This document shows positions 42,906-53,336 of a stretch of 64,000 nucleotides of DNA, in pieces (within the stretch, counting starts at the first letter, position 1; each line of letters starts with the position of its first letter). The stretch comes from Acidimangrovimonas sediminis (GTDB lineage: Bacteria > Pseudomonadota > Alphaproteobacteria > Rhodobacterales > Rhodobacteraceae). The notes beneath the pieces were generated by a model that was not told the DNA's origin, did no database searches, and saw nothing but the letters and a program-made list of their open reading frames with translations. The stretch lies in the NCBI RefSeq assembly GCF_002871005.1, contig NZ_PHSN01000004.1:1-64000 (forward strand), read 5' to 3'. Made by a program: the position numbers and the translations under genes.

Positions 42906-44327
42906 ATGGGACGTCAGGAGGGAAATCCGGGGAGCGGGACCAGAGCGGATCACTCGGCGCTGATCGCAGAGCTGTCCGCACTTCTGGGCGCGCGGCTCAG
43001 CACCAGCGCCGCGGTGCTGGAACAGCACGGGCGGTGCGAAACCTACCTGCCGCTCACCCCGCCCGACGCGGTGGCCTTCCCCGAGACGACCGCCGAGGTC
43101 TCGGCCATCGTCGCGGCCTGTCATCGCGCCGGCTGCCCGGTCACGGCCTATGGCGCGGCGACCTCGCTTGAGGGGCATCATCTGGCTGTGGCGGGGGGGA
43201 TCAGCCTCGACATGAGCCGGATGAACCGGCTGCTGGAGGTGCATCCCGAGGATTTGAACGCCATCGTGCAGCCCGGCCTGACCCGCGTCGCGCTGAACGA
43301 GGGGCTGCGCGCGACCGGCCTGTTCTTCCCTGTCGATCCGGGTGCGGATGCCAGCCTTGGCGGCATGGCGGCGACCCGGGCGTCGGGCACCACGGCGGTG
43401 CGCTATGGCACGATGCGCGAGAACGTGCTGGCACTGGAGGCGGTGATGTCGGACGGCAGCGTGATCCGTACCGGCAGCCGCGCGCGGAAATCCTCGACCG
43501 GTTACGACCTCACGCACCTGCTGATCGGGTCCGAGGGGACGCTGGGGATCATCACCGAACTGACGCTGAAACTGCAGGGCGTACCGGAGCAGATCGCGGC
43601 CGCGACCTGCCGGTTCGCAAGCGTCGAGGATGCGGTGAACTGCGTGATCGCGACGATCCAGTCGGGCGTGCCGATGGCGCGGATCGAGCTGGTGGACGAG
43701 ATGATGGTGCGCGGGTTCAACGCCTATGCCGACGCGGGGCTTCCGGAAAAACCACATCTTTTCATCGAGTTTCACGGCGGCCCTAAGGCGGTTTCCGAAC
43801 AGGTGGAGGCCTTCGCGGCCCTTGCCGGGGATTTTGGCGCCGAGGGCTGGCAGGCCGCCGACACGACCGAGGGGCGCAACGCGCTCTGGTCGATGCGGCA
43901 CAAGGCGCATTACGCGGGGCAGGCGCTGGCCCGGGGCAAGAAGGTCTGGCCCACCGATGTCTGCGTGCCGATCTCGGCGCTGGCCGAGGCGGTGTTGCAG
44001 GCGCAGCGCGACGCGGTGCAGCTGGGGTTGATCGCCACCATCGTCGGCCACGTCGGCGACGGCAATTTCCACGCCGGGATCTGCGTCGACCCCGAGGATG
44101 CCGACGAGATGCGCCGCGCGCACGATTTCACCCATGCGCTGGCCGAGACGGCGCTGCGCCTTGGCGGCACGGTCAGCGGCGAGCACGGCGTCGGCCTTGG
44201 CAAACAGGTCTACATGAACGCCGAACATGGCGCCGCGCTGGCCTGGATGCGGGCGGTGAAATCCGCGCTCGACCCGAAGGGAATCCTGAACCCCGGCAAA
44301 GTGCTGCCCCCCGAGACCGAAAGCTGA
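42906..44327 (+). CDS. FAD-linked 2-hydroxyacid oxidase/dehydrogenase (GlcD/D-lactate dehydrogenase family)
   Basis: The 473-residue flavoprotein has a PCMH-type FAD-binding domain (PVTAYGAATSLEGHH; DPGADASLGGMAATRASGTTAVRYGTMRENV, given here in short pieces) and a C-terminal FAD-oxidase domain ending in HVGDGNFHAGI, GEHGVGLGK and LDPKGILNPGKV. It belongs with D-lactate/glycolate/2-hydroxyacid dehydrogenases that pass electrons to quinone or cytochrome. In this operon the substrate is likely a sugar-acid-derived 2-hydroxyacid. The XylX-like gene follows after 10 bases. Confidence 0.9.
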   Translation: MGRQEGNPGSGTRADHSALIAELSALLGARLSTSAAVLEQHGRCETYLPLTPPDAVAFPETTAEVSAIVAACHRAGCPVTAYGAATSLEGHHLAVAGGISLDMSRMNRLLEVHPEDLNAIVQPGLTRVALNEGLRATGLFFPVDPGADASLGGMAATRASGTTAVRYGTMRENVLALEAVMSDGSVIRTGSRARKSSTGYDLTHLLIGSEGTLGIITELTLKLQGVPEQIAAATCRFASVEDAVNCVIATIQSGVPMARIELVDEMMVRGFNAYADAGLPEKPHLFIEFHGGPKAVSEQVEAFAALAGDFGAEGWQAADTTEGRNALWSMRHKAHYAGQALARGKKVWPTDVCVPISALAEAVLQAQRDAVQLGLIATIVGHVGDGNFHAGICVDPEDADEMRRAHDFTHALAETALRLGGTVSGEHGVGLGKQVYMNAEHGAALAWMRAVKSALDPKGILNPGKVLPPETES

Positions 44328-44337
44328 GAGAGGCCCC

Positions 44338-45474
44338 ATGCTGCCCAAGACCAATCCCGACTCCGCGGCCTGTTTTGTCGGCCGCGTCTGGCGCCCGGGC
44401 CTCGGTCCCGCGTTGGTACGCCTCGACGGCGAGACGCTGACCGACATCACCAGCCGCGCCCTGCCGACGATGCAGGCGCTGTGCGAGGCCGCGGATCCGG
44501 CCGCGGCGGCACGTGCCGCGCCGGGCGTTCCCATCGGTACGCTGACCGACCTGGGCACCGACCCGGAGGCGGGGCCCGTGCTTCTGGCGCCCCCGGACCT
44601 TCAGGCGATCAAGGCCGCCGGCGTGACCTTCGCCGCCTCGATGGTCGAGCGCGTGATCGAGGAGCAGGCCGCGGGCGACCCCGACCGCGCCGAGGCGATC
44701 CGCGCCCGGGTCGTCGCGATCATCGGCGACAGCCTGTCGGGCATCGCGCCGGGGTCGGAAAAGGCCGCGCAGGTCAAGACGGTGCTGCAGGCCGAGGGGC
44801 TCTGGTCGCAATATCTCGAGGTGGGCATCGGCCCGGATGCCGAGGTATTCACCAAGTGCCCGCCCATGGCCTCGGTCGGGGCCGGGGCGGAGATCGGCCT
44901 TCTGCCCGGGTCGCGCTGGAACAACCCGGAGCCGGAACTTGTGCTGGCGGTAGGCTCCACCGGCCGGATCGTCGGCGCGACGCTGGGCAACGACGTGAAC
45001 CTGCGCGATATCGAGGGGCGCTCGGCGCTGCTGCTGCCCAAGGCCAAGGACAACAACGCCTCTTCCGCCATCGGGCCGTTCCTGCGGCTTTTCGACGATG
45101 GCTATGGCCTTGACGACGTGCGTCGGGCCGAGCTGTCGATGCGGGTCGAGGGGGAGGACGGCTTCGTCCTCGACGGCAGCTCCTCGATGTCCGAGATCAG
45201 CCGCGACCCGGCCGACATCGTGGCGCAGACGATCGGGCGGCACCACCAGTATCCCGACGGTTTCTTCCTCTACCTCGGCACGATGTTCGCCCCGGTCAAG
45301 GATCGCGACGGGCCGGGGCAGGGCTTCACCCATCATCCGGGCGACGTGGTCACGATCACCGAGCCGTCGCTGGGCAGTCTGACGAATGTCGTGCGGCTGT
45401 CGACCGAGGCCCCGGAATGGACCTTCGGCACCGCGGCGCTGATGCGCAATCTCGCGGGGCGGGGGCTGCTTTAG
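44338..45474 (+). CDS. xylX: 2-Keto-3-deoxypentonate dehydratase (XylX-like, FAH superfamily)
   Basis: The 378-residue protein matches Caulobacter XylX over its length: AAGVTFAASMVERVIEEQA, then LWSQYLEVGIGPDAEVFTK, ALLLPKAKDNNASSAIGPF and the identical ending LIRNLAGRGLL-type (here LMRNLAGRGLL). XylX converts 2-keto-3-deoxy-D-xylonate to alpha-ketoglutarate semialdehyde in the Weimberg pathway. Together with the XylD-like dehydratase it gives two consecutive steps. No alpha-ketoglutarate semialdehyde dehydrogenase is obvious nearby. Confidence 0.88.
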   Translation: MLPKTNPDSAACFVGRVWRPGLGPALVRLDGETLTDITSRALPTMQALCEAADPAAAARAAPGVPIGTLTDLGTDPEAGPVLLAPPDLQAIKAAGVTFAASMVERVIEEQAAGDPDRAEAIRARVVAIIGDSLSGIAPGSEKAAQVKTVLQAEGLWSQYLEVGIGPDAEVFTKCPPMASVGAGAEIGLLPGSRWNNPEPELVLAVGSTGRIVGATLGNDVNLRDIEGRSALLLPKAKDNNASSAIGPFLRLFDDGYGLDDVRRAELSMRVEGEDGFVLDGSSSMSEISRDPADIVAQTIGRHHQYPDGFFLYLGTMFAPVKDRDGPGQGFTHHPGDVVTITEPSLGSLTNVVRLSTEAPEWTFGTAALMRNLAGRGLL

Positions 45475-45495
45475 CCCGCCGCCCGGGGGCAGGCC

Positions 45496-46434
45496 TCAGT
45501 TGACCGGCGTCAACAGGTCCTTGCCGTCGAGGAACGCCGCCACGTTGTCGCGCTGCAGCTGACCCATCGCCGCCCGCGTCTCGATCGTGGCCGAGCCGAC
45601 ATGCGGCTGGATCGCGACGTTTTCCATCGCGAAGAAGCGCGGGTCCACCGTCGGTTCGTTGAGAAAGACGTCGAGGCCCGCACCGGCAAGCCGGCCGTTG
45701 CGCAGGGCGTCGATCATCGCCTCCTCGTCGATCGTCGTCCCGCGCGAGATGTTGACGATCACCCCGTTGGTCCCCAGCGCCTCGATCACCTCGGCCGAGA
45801 CGATGCCTGCCGTCTCGGTCCCGCCGACCACGGCGACGACGAGGTAGTCGACCGCCTCGGCCAGCGCGACCGGGTCGGGATGGTGGGTCCAGCCGGGGGT
45901 GTCTTTTTCCGACCGCGACCAGTAGTGGATCTCCATCTTGAAGGCGGCGAGGCGGTCGGCGATCTCGCGCCCGATCCGGCCGAGGCCGAGGATGCCGACG
46001 CGCCCGCCGCTGATCTTGCGGGTCAGCGGAAAGGCGCCTTGCAGCGCCCATTTTCCGGCCCGCAGATGCGCCTCCGACTGGGCAAGCTGCCGGGTCTGCA
46101 TCAGCAGAAGCGCCACCGCCAGATCGGCCACGTCGTCGTTCAGGACATCGGGGGTGTTGGTCACCCGCACACCCCGCTCCGTCGCCGCGCCGACGTCGAT
46201 CGCGTCGTAACCGACGCCGAAATTGGCGATCAGCCCGAGGTTCGGAAGCTTGTCCATCACCGCGCCGCCGAAGGGCGCGTGCCCCGCATAGGCAACCGTC
46301 GTCACCGCGGCCCGGGCGTCTTCGTCCAGGCTGTCGAGCGCGTCGAGCCCGTCCAGCATCGTTGCGCCGAGATCGGATTCAAGCGCGGCACGGTCGGTGT
46401 CGCGGTAGGTCCCGATGGCAAGGGTCGCGGTCAT
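45496..46434 (-). CDS. D-isomer-specific 2-hydroxyacid dehydrogenase (glyoxylate/hydroxypyruvate reductase type)
   Basis: The 312-residue NAD(P)-dependent dehydrogenase has the Rossmann motif VGILGLGRIGREIADRL near residue 150, followed by YWSRSEKD (Arg-Ser after beta-2 favours NADPH), the Arg of VNISRGTTIDE, and a His in IQPHVGSAT that with Glu forms the catalytic site. It probably reduces glyoxylate, hydroxypyruvate or a 2-keto-sugar acid. A TGGTATACCA site lies 24 bases upstream, so it is in the same regulon as the surrounding sugar-acid genes. Confidence 0.9.
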   Translation of the reverse strand: MTATLAIGTYRDTDRAALESDLGATMLDGLDALDSLDEDARAAVTTVAYAGHAPFGGAVMDKLPNLGLIANFGVGYDAIDVGAATERGVRVTNTPDVLNDDVADLAVALLLMQTRQLAQSEAHLRAGKWALQGAFPLTRKISGGRVGILGLGRIGREIADRLAAFKMEIHYWSRSEKDTPGWTHHPDPVALAEAVDYLVVAVVGGTETAGIVSAEVIEALGTNGVIVNISRGTTIDEEAMIDALRNGRLAGAGLDVFLNEPTVDPRFFAMENVAIQPHVGSATIETRAAMGQLQRDNVAAFLDGKDLLTPVN

Positions 46435-46458
46435 GGCAAGGCTCCGTTGTCCGAGGTT

Positions 46459-46468
46459 TGGTATACCA
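46459..46468. promoter_or_regulatory. TGGTATACCA operator, site 5 (before the 2-hydroxyacid dehydrogenase)
   Basis: TGGTATACCA, a perfect 10-bp palindrome, 24 bases upstream of the start codon, a position expected to block transcription. Confidence 0.75.
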
Positions 46469-46529
46469 GAGAAGGGCAGGCGTGGCGGCGGAAGTCAAGA
46501 CGGGCGGGCCCGGGGCGCCGGGGCGACTC

Positions 46530-47291
46530 TCAGATCCCCCGCGCCTCTGCCAGCCAGCCGAGGGAGGCCTCCGTCGGGCCGGCCGGCTTGTATTCCGCGC
46601 CGAGGGGACGCCGCCAGCCGAGGCGCCGGATCTCGGCGAAGACGAAGGGATAGTTGAGCTCGCCGTGGTCGGGCGGGCCACGATCGGGGGCGGCGGCGAA
46701 CTGGATGTGCCCGACGAGGGGCAGGAGCGTGGCCAGCCGGGTGGTGACGTCGCCCTCGGTCCGCTGCACGTGGTAGCAGTCGAACATCAGCCGCAGGTTC
46801 GGTACGCCGAGGCCGTCGATCAGGGCGGCGGCCTGTTCCGTGTCGCGCAGGAAATAGCCCGGCGCGTCATGGCGGTTCAGCGGCTCGATCAGGATCGTCC
46901 GGCCCGCCTCGGCCGCGCGGCGGGCGGCATAGCGCAGGTTGGCGGCGAAGGTCTCGTGCGCCTCCGCGCCGTTCGCGAACCCCGCCATCACGTGGATGTT
47001 CGCCGCGTCGATCCGCGCGGCATAATCCAGCGCCTCGTCGATCGCGGTGCGGGCCTCCGCCTCGCGCCCCGGCAGGGCGGCAAGGCCATTCTCGCCGGGC
47101 CGGCCGCGTCGGGTGTTGAGGCCGAGCATGGCAAGGCCCGTCTCCTCCAGCGCCGCGCGCACCTCGTTCGCGCCCTGATCGTAGGGCCAGTGGCATTCGA
47201 CCGCGTCGAAACCGGCGGCAGCCGCGGCGCGGATCGCGTCGGCCAGCGGCCGGTCTGCCCAGAGAAACCCGAGATTGGCCGAGAATTTCAT
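46530..47291 (-). CDS. otnI: 2-Oxo-tetronate isomerase OtnI (hydroxypyruvate isomerase family)
   Basis: The 253-residue TIM-barrel isomerase of the xylose-isomerase-like superfamily opens with KFSANLGFLW. It has the metal/substrate segments FDAVECHWPY, NIHVMAG, ILIEPLNRHD (catalytic Glu) and MFDCYHVQRTEGD. It converts 2-oxo-tetronate to 3-oxo-tetronate in L-threonate and D-erythronate catabolism. ATG 47291 overlaps the otnC stop (ATGA), giving a tightly coupled operon ltnD-otnK-otnC-otnI. A start at 47300 would add only three residues. Confidence 0.9.
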   Translation of the reverse strand: MKFSANLGFLWADRPLADAIRAAAAAGFDAVECHWPYDQGANEVRAALEETGLAMLGLNTRRGRPGENGLAALPGREAEARTAIDEALDYAARIDAANIHVMAGFANGAEAHETFAANLRYAARRAAEAGRTILIEPLNRHDAPGYFLRDTEQAAALIDGLGVPNLRLMFDCYHVQRTEGDVTTRLATLLPLVGHIQFAAAPDRGPPDHGELNYPFVFAEIRRLGWRRPLGAEYKPAGPTEASLGWLAEARGI

Positions 47292-47938
47292 CCGTCCCAC
47301 TCCACGTCGAACCTGTCCACCACCTGCGAGACCTGGCCGGCCTCGAGCATCCGTGCGCCGGTGCCCCGCGTCAGAAGCGCCAGCCGTGCCGTCGCCTCCA
47401 GTTCCTCGATCGCGGCGCAGGCGGCCCGGACATCGCGCCCCGCGACCACGGGCCCGTGGTTCGCCAGCATCACCGCCGAGCGTTTGCCCGCCAGCCCGCG
47501 CACCGCACCGGCCATCGCCGGATCGCCCGGAAGGAAGAACGGAAGCAACTTCACCCTTCCCAGCAACATCACCGCGTAAGGCGTTGCCGGCGGGAGAAAA
47601 TCCTCCACGTCAACTTCCGGCATCATGGACCAGGCGACCGCGTGGCAGGAATGCAGGTGCACTACCGCACCGGCGCTGCCGCGGGTTTCGTAGAACGCGG
47701 AATGCAGCGGCATTTCCTTGGTGGGCCGGTCGCCCCCGACCTGCCGCCCGGTGGTGTCGAACCGTGCCAGACGGGCGGGATCGAGCCTGCCGAAGGAACT
47801 CCCGGTCGGCGTCACCAGCAGGCCGCCATCGGGTGTGCGGGCCGAGATGTTGCCGGTCGTCCCGTGGGTCAGTCCGCGATCGAAAAGCGACCGGGCAAGG
47901 GCGCAGATCTCCTCGCGCAGGCGGGTTTCTTCGCTCAT
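47288..47938 (-). CDS. otnC: 3-Oxo-tetronate 4-phosphate decarboxylase OtnC (class II aldolase family)
   Basis: The 216-residue protein of the class II aldolase/adducin family has the fold signature THGTTGNISAR near residue 25, the metal His pair in VVHLHSCHAVAW, and a later His in MLANHGPVVAG. OtnC decarboxylates 3-oxo-tetronate 4-phosphate to dihydroxyacetone phosphate. Both ends overlap the neighbouring operon genes (ATGA). Confidence 0.9.
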   Translation of the reverse strand: MSEETRLREEICALARSLFDRGLTHGTTGNISARTPDGGLLVTPTGSSFGRLDPARLARFDTTGRQVGGDRPTKEMPLHSAFYETRGSAGAVVHLHSCHAVAWSMMPEVDVEDFLPPATPYAVMLLGRVKLLPFFLPGDPAMAGAVRGLAGKRSAVMLANHGPVVAGRDVRAACAAIEELEATARLALLTRGTGARMLEAGQVSQVVDRFDVEWDG

Positions 47939-49194
47939 GGGGCCTCCAGTGCGGCGAGGGCTTCGGAAAAGAACGCCTCGCCCCCGAAGTTGCCGGATTT
48001 GAGCGCCAGCGCAACCGTTTCCCCTGCCGATGTGCCAAAGCACCAGGGCACGCCCGGCGCGATCTCGGCCCCGATGTCCAGCCGCGCCACCCCAAGCGCG
48101 CCGGTCACGGCGCCCGAGGTCTCGCCCCCCGCGACGACGAAACGACGGGCGCCAAGGTCGCGGGCGGTCTGTGCGAGACTGGCCAGCGCCGCCTCGACCA
48201 CCGCACCCGCCCGGTCGCGGCCCAACGCCTTCTGCGCGGCGGCCACCGCCTCCGGCTCGGCCGTGGCGTAGATCAGGGGCGCGGCGGCAAGATCCTGCCC
48301 CGCCAGCCATTTGGCCGCGCTCTCCGGCCCCTCGCGGTCCAGCGTCACCGGGTCGAGCGACAGCGCCGGCCGGCCCAGCTTGCGATAGGCCGCCACCTGC
48401 GCCCGGGTCATCGCCGAACAACTGCCCGACAGCACCACCGCCGCGTTCGACAGCCGCGGCGGCGCAGGGCGATCCGCGGCGCGTGCGGCCCCCAGCTGGC
48501 GGGCCAGCGGCAGGGCCAGCGCGGAGCCGCCGGTCAACAGCGCGAAGTTGCGGCAGGCCTCGGCGATCACCTCCAGATCGGCATCCTCCACCGCGTCGGC
48601 GATCACATGCGCCACCCCCTCATCCGCCATCTTCGCCAGCGCCCCGGCCAGCGCCGCGGAGCCGCGCGCGACGGTGGGCCTGTCGGCGAGGCCCACGCGA
48701 CCCGCGACCTGCGGCGCGAGCAGACGCATCAGGTTGGAATCGCGCATCGGCGTCAGCGGATGGTCCTTCATCGGGCTTTCCGCCAGCGGTTGCTGCCCGA
48801 CGAACAGGTTGCCCATGTAGACCGAGCGGCCGTTCTCCGGGAAGGCGGGGCAATAGATCGTCTGGCCGGTCCCGAGCATCTGCATCAGGGCTTCGGCCAC
48901 CGGGCCGATGTTGCCGCGGGGCGTGGAATCGAAGGTCGAGCAATATTTCCAGAACGCCTGCCGCGCGCCTGCCGCCTGAAGCCAGCCAAGGGCGGCGCGC
49001 GCCTCGGCCACCGCCTTATCGACCGGCGCGGTGCGGATCTTCAGCGCGATCACCTCGAACGGGGCGGCATCGGCGGACGGTCCCTCGGGCACGCCGATCC
49101 GCAGCGAGACTCGGGCGCCGCTGCGGGCGAGCAAGCCGGCAAGGTCGGTCGCGCCGGTGAAATCATCCGCGATCGCACCCAGAAGCGGCGTCAT
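47935..49194 (-). CDS. otnK: 3-Oxo-tetronate kinase OtnK (DUF1537 family)
   Basis: The 419-residue kinase has the DUF1537 N-terminal domain (GAIADDFTGATDLAG; FDSTPRGNIGPV; CPAFPENGRSVYMGNL) and the C-terminal nucleotide-binding domain (VVLSGSCSAMTRAQV; VAGGETSGAVTGALG). DUF1537 proteins were assigned as four-carbon acid-sugar kinases; with otnC, otnI and ltnD adjacent the 3-oxo-tetronate specificity is well supported. Start 49194 overlaps the ltnD stop; its stop overlaps the otnC start. Confidence 0.93.
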   Translation of the reverse strand: MTPLLGAIADDFTGATDLAGLLARSGARVSLRIGVPEGPSADAAPFEVIALKIRTAPVDKAVAEARAALGWLQAAGARQAFWKYCSTFDSTPRGNIGPVAEALMQMLGTGQTIYCPAFPENGRSVYMGNLFVGQQPLAESPMKDHPLTPMRDSNLMRLLAPQVAGRVGLADRPTVARGSAALAGALAKMADEGVAHVIADAVEDADLEVIAEACRNFALLTGGSALALPLARQLGAARAADRPAPPRLSNAAVVLSGSCSAMTRAQVAAYRKLGRPALSLDPVTLDREGPESAAKWLAGQDLAAAPLIYATAEPEAVAAAQKALGRDRAGAVVEAALASLAQTARDLGARRFVVAGGETSGAVTGALGVARLDIGAEIAPGVPWCFGTSAGETVALALKSGNFGGEAFFSEALAALEAP

Positions 49195-50105
49195 GGTGTC
49201 TCTCCCGGCAGGGTCAGCCCCGCGGCGCGGGCGTAGACCTTGGCGACGGCGGCGTCGTCTTCCTGTCCCAGGCCCTGCGCGGCGGCTTCGGTAAATCGGC
49301 CGAGAGCGGCCTTGGCAAGCGGCGCCTCGAACCCAGCCTCTCGCGCGATTTCCAGAACGATCCCAAGGTCTTTCGGCCAGATATTCACCTGGCTCTTGGG
49401 GCTGTAATCGCCCGCCACCACATGCGGCGCGCGGTTCTCCAGCATCCAGCTGGTGCCCGCGCATCTGGAGATCACCTCGAGGAAGGTCGCGGGCGCCACG
49501 CCCTGGGTCATGCCGAAGGTCAGCGCCTCGGCCATCGCGGCGATATGGGTGCCGGCAAGCATCTGGTTCACCGCCTTCATCGCCGATCCTGCGCCCGCCT
49601 CGGGACCCAGGTCGAACACGGTCTCGGCCATGGCGTCCAGCACCGGGCGCGCCGCGGCAAAGCTTGCGGGCCCGCCCGATGCCATGATGCTCAGCCGTCC
49701 CTCGGCCGCCTTGGCCGCCCCGCCCGAGATCGGCGCGTCGAGATAGTGAAGCCCCATCGTCGCGGCCCGTGCGGCCATGTCGCGGGCGAAGGCGGGGGGC
49801 ACGGTCGCGCAGGACAGGATCACCGCGCCGGGCCGCATCCGGGGCGCGATCCCCTCGGGGCCGAACAGAACCGCCTCGGTCTGCGCGGCGTTCAGCACCA
49901 CGACCACCACCGCGTCGAGCGCGCCGGCATGATCGGCGGGCGCCCCCGGCTGTCCGCCCGCCGCCACCAGGGCGGTGATCCGCGCCGGGTCGATATCCTG
50001 CCCCCGGACCCGATGCCCCGCCCGGACCAGCGACAGCGCCATCCCCGCGCCCATCGACCCCAGCCCGATCACCGCGATGTCCCGCGTCCCGTCCCGCTCC
50101 TGCAT
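49191..50105 (-). CDS. ltnD: L-threonate dehydrogenase LtnD (3-hydroxyisobutyrate dehydrogenase family)
   Basis: The 304-residue beta-hydroxyacid dehydrogenase has the Rossmann motif AVIGLGSMGAGMALSL, then DAPISGGAAKAAEG and the catalytic Lys in GSAMKAVNQMLAG. It oxidises L-threonate to 2-oxo-L-threonate, the entry to the otn route. It is the first gene of the operon, and its ATG follows AGGGAGGA. A TGGTATACCA site lies 28 bases upstream. Confidence 0.9.
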   Translation of the reverse strand: MQERDGTRDIAVIGLGSMGAGMALSLVRAGHRVRGQDIDPARITALVAAGGQPGAPADHAGALDAVVVVVLNAAQTEAVLFGPEGIAPRMRPGAVILSCATVPPAFARDMAARAATMGLHYLDAPISGGAAKAAEGRLSIMASGGPASFAAARPVLDAMAETVFDLGPEAGAGSAMKAVNQMLAGTHIAAMAEALTFGMTQGVAPATFLEVISRCAGTSWMLENRAPHVVAGDYSPKSQVNIWPKDLGIVLEIAREAGFEAPLAKAALGRFTEAAAQGLGQEDDAAVAKVYARAAGLTLPGETP

Positions 50106-50133
50106 GCGCAATCCTCCCTGCCGCGTTGAAAAA

Positions 50134-50143
50134 TGGTATACCA
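50134..50143. promoter_or_regulatory. TGGTATACCA operator, site 6 (before ltnD-otnKCI)
   Basis: TGGTATACCA, a perfect 10-bp palindrome, 28 bases upstream of the ltnD start, the same arrangement as site 5. It places threonate catabolism in the same regulon as the pentonate genes and the importer. Confidence 0.75.
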
Positions 50144-50262
50144 GACCGTTCGTCAGGATCAAACGCCGACCCGCCCGCGGATCGAGGAAAACCGCCTGCC
50201 AGGCCGGGCGCCTCTTCCGGGGCGGCCCGCAGTGCGCTGATGCACCGGTCGTCACGCGGGGC

Positions 50263-50268
50263 TTGACA
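50263..50268 (+). promoter_or_regulatory. Possible -35 element of the hpa operon
   Basis: A perfect TTGACA lies 65 bases before hpaF in a locally A/T-rich stretch (TGCACAATAATTAACAAGTGAAGTAAATGG). No good -10 box stands at 16-18 bases, so an activator or a non-standard -10 would be needed. Confidence 0.35.
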
Positions 50269-50333
50269 GATGCACAATAATTAACAAGTGAAGTAAATGG
50301 ACGAGGAGGCAACGGGCCGGGGAGGGCCGCCGC

Positions 50334-50759
50334 ATGCCGCATCTTCATATCGAGTATTCGCCGGGGCTGGCGGCCCGGGCCGACATCGGTGACCTGTGCC
50401 GCGCGGTGCATGGGGCGATGGTGACGTCGGGGATCTTTCCGCTGGCGGGGATCCGGGTCCGGGCCTTCGCGGCGGATCACTGGATCGTCGCCGACGGCAT
50501 TGCCGAAAACGACTTTGTCGCGATGACCCTTTCGGTGGGGGTGGGCCGCAGCAAACCGGCACTGTACGAGGCGGGCGCCGCGATCTTCGCCGCCGCGCGG
50601 CGGGCGCTGGCGGGGCCGCTGGCCACCGAACATTTCGCCCTGTCGCTCGAGATCCGGGAGATCGACCCGGAGTTGAGCTGGAAGGACACGCCGATTCACA
50701 CCCGTCTGCCGGGCCAGGATCGGGACCAGAACCGAGACCCGAACCAAGATCGGACCTGA
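50334..50759 (+). CDS. hpaF: 5-Carboxymethyl-2-hydroxymuconate isomerase HpaF (HpcD)
   Basis: The 141-residue tautomerase-superfamily protein begins Met-Pro (MPHLHIEYSPG), the Pro being the catalytic base after Met removal. It has the family segments IRVRAFAADHWIVADG and HFALSLEIREIDPELSWK. It isomerises the product of homoprotocatechuate ring cleavage. Compared with the ~126-residue E. coli enzyme it has an extra polar tail of Asp/Gln/Asn/Arg repeats at the C-terminus. It opens the hpa gene cluster. Confidence 0.9.
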   Translation: MPHLHIEYSPGLAARADIGDLCRAVHGAMVTSGIFPLAGIRVRAFAADHWIVADGIAENDFVAMTLSVGVGRSKPALYEAGAAIFAAARRALAGPLATEHFALSLEIREIDPELSWKDTPIHTRLPGQDRDQNRDPNQDRT

Positions 50760-50762
50760 GGG

Positions 50763-52274
<1,512 letters not shown>

Positions 52275-52345
52275 GCCTCCGGATCGAAGCCAGATTGAAG
52301 ATCGGGCGCGGAGGAGGGACCGCGCCGCCCCAGAGGGAGAGAGAG

Positions 52346-53326
<981 letters not shown>

Positions 53327-53336
53327 CGGAGGCCGC

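Noticed and set aside
44338-45474. Fumarylacetoacetase of tyrosine catabolism
   Set aside because: The protein matches XylX along its length including the C-terminal NLAGRGLL, and no hmgA/maiA gene is near.
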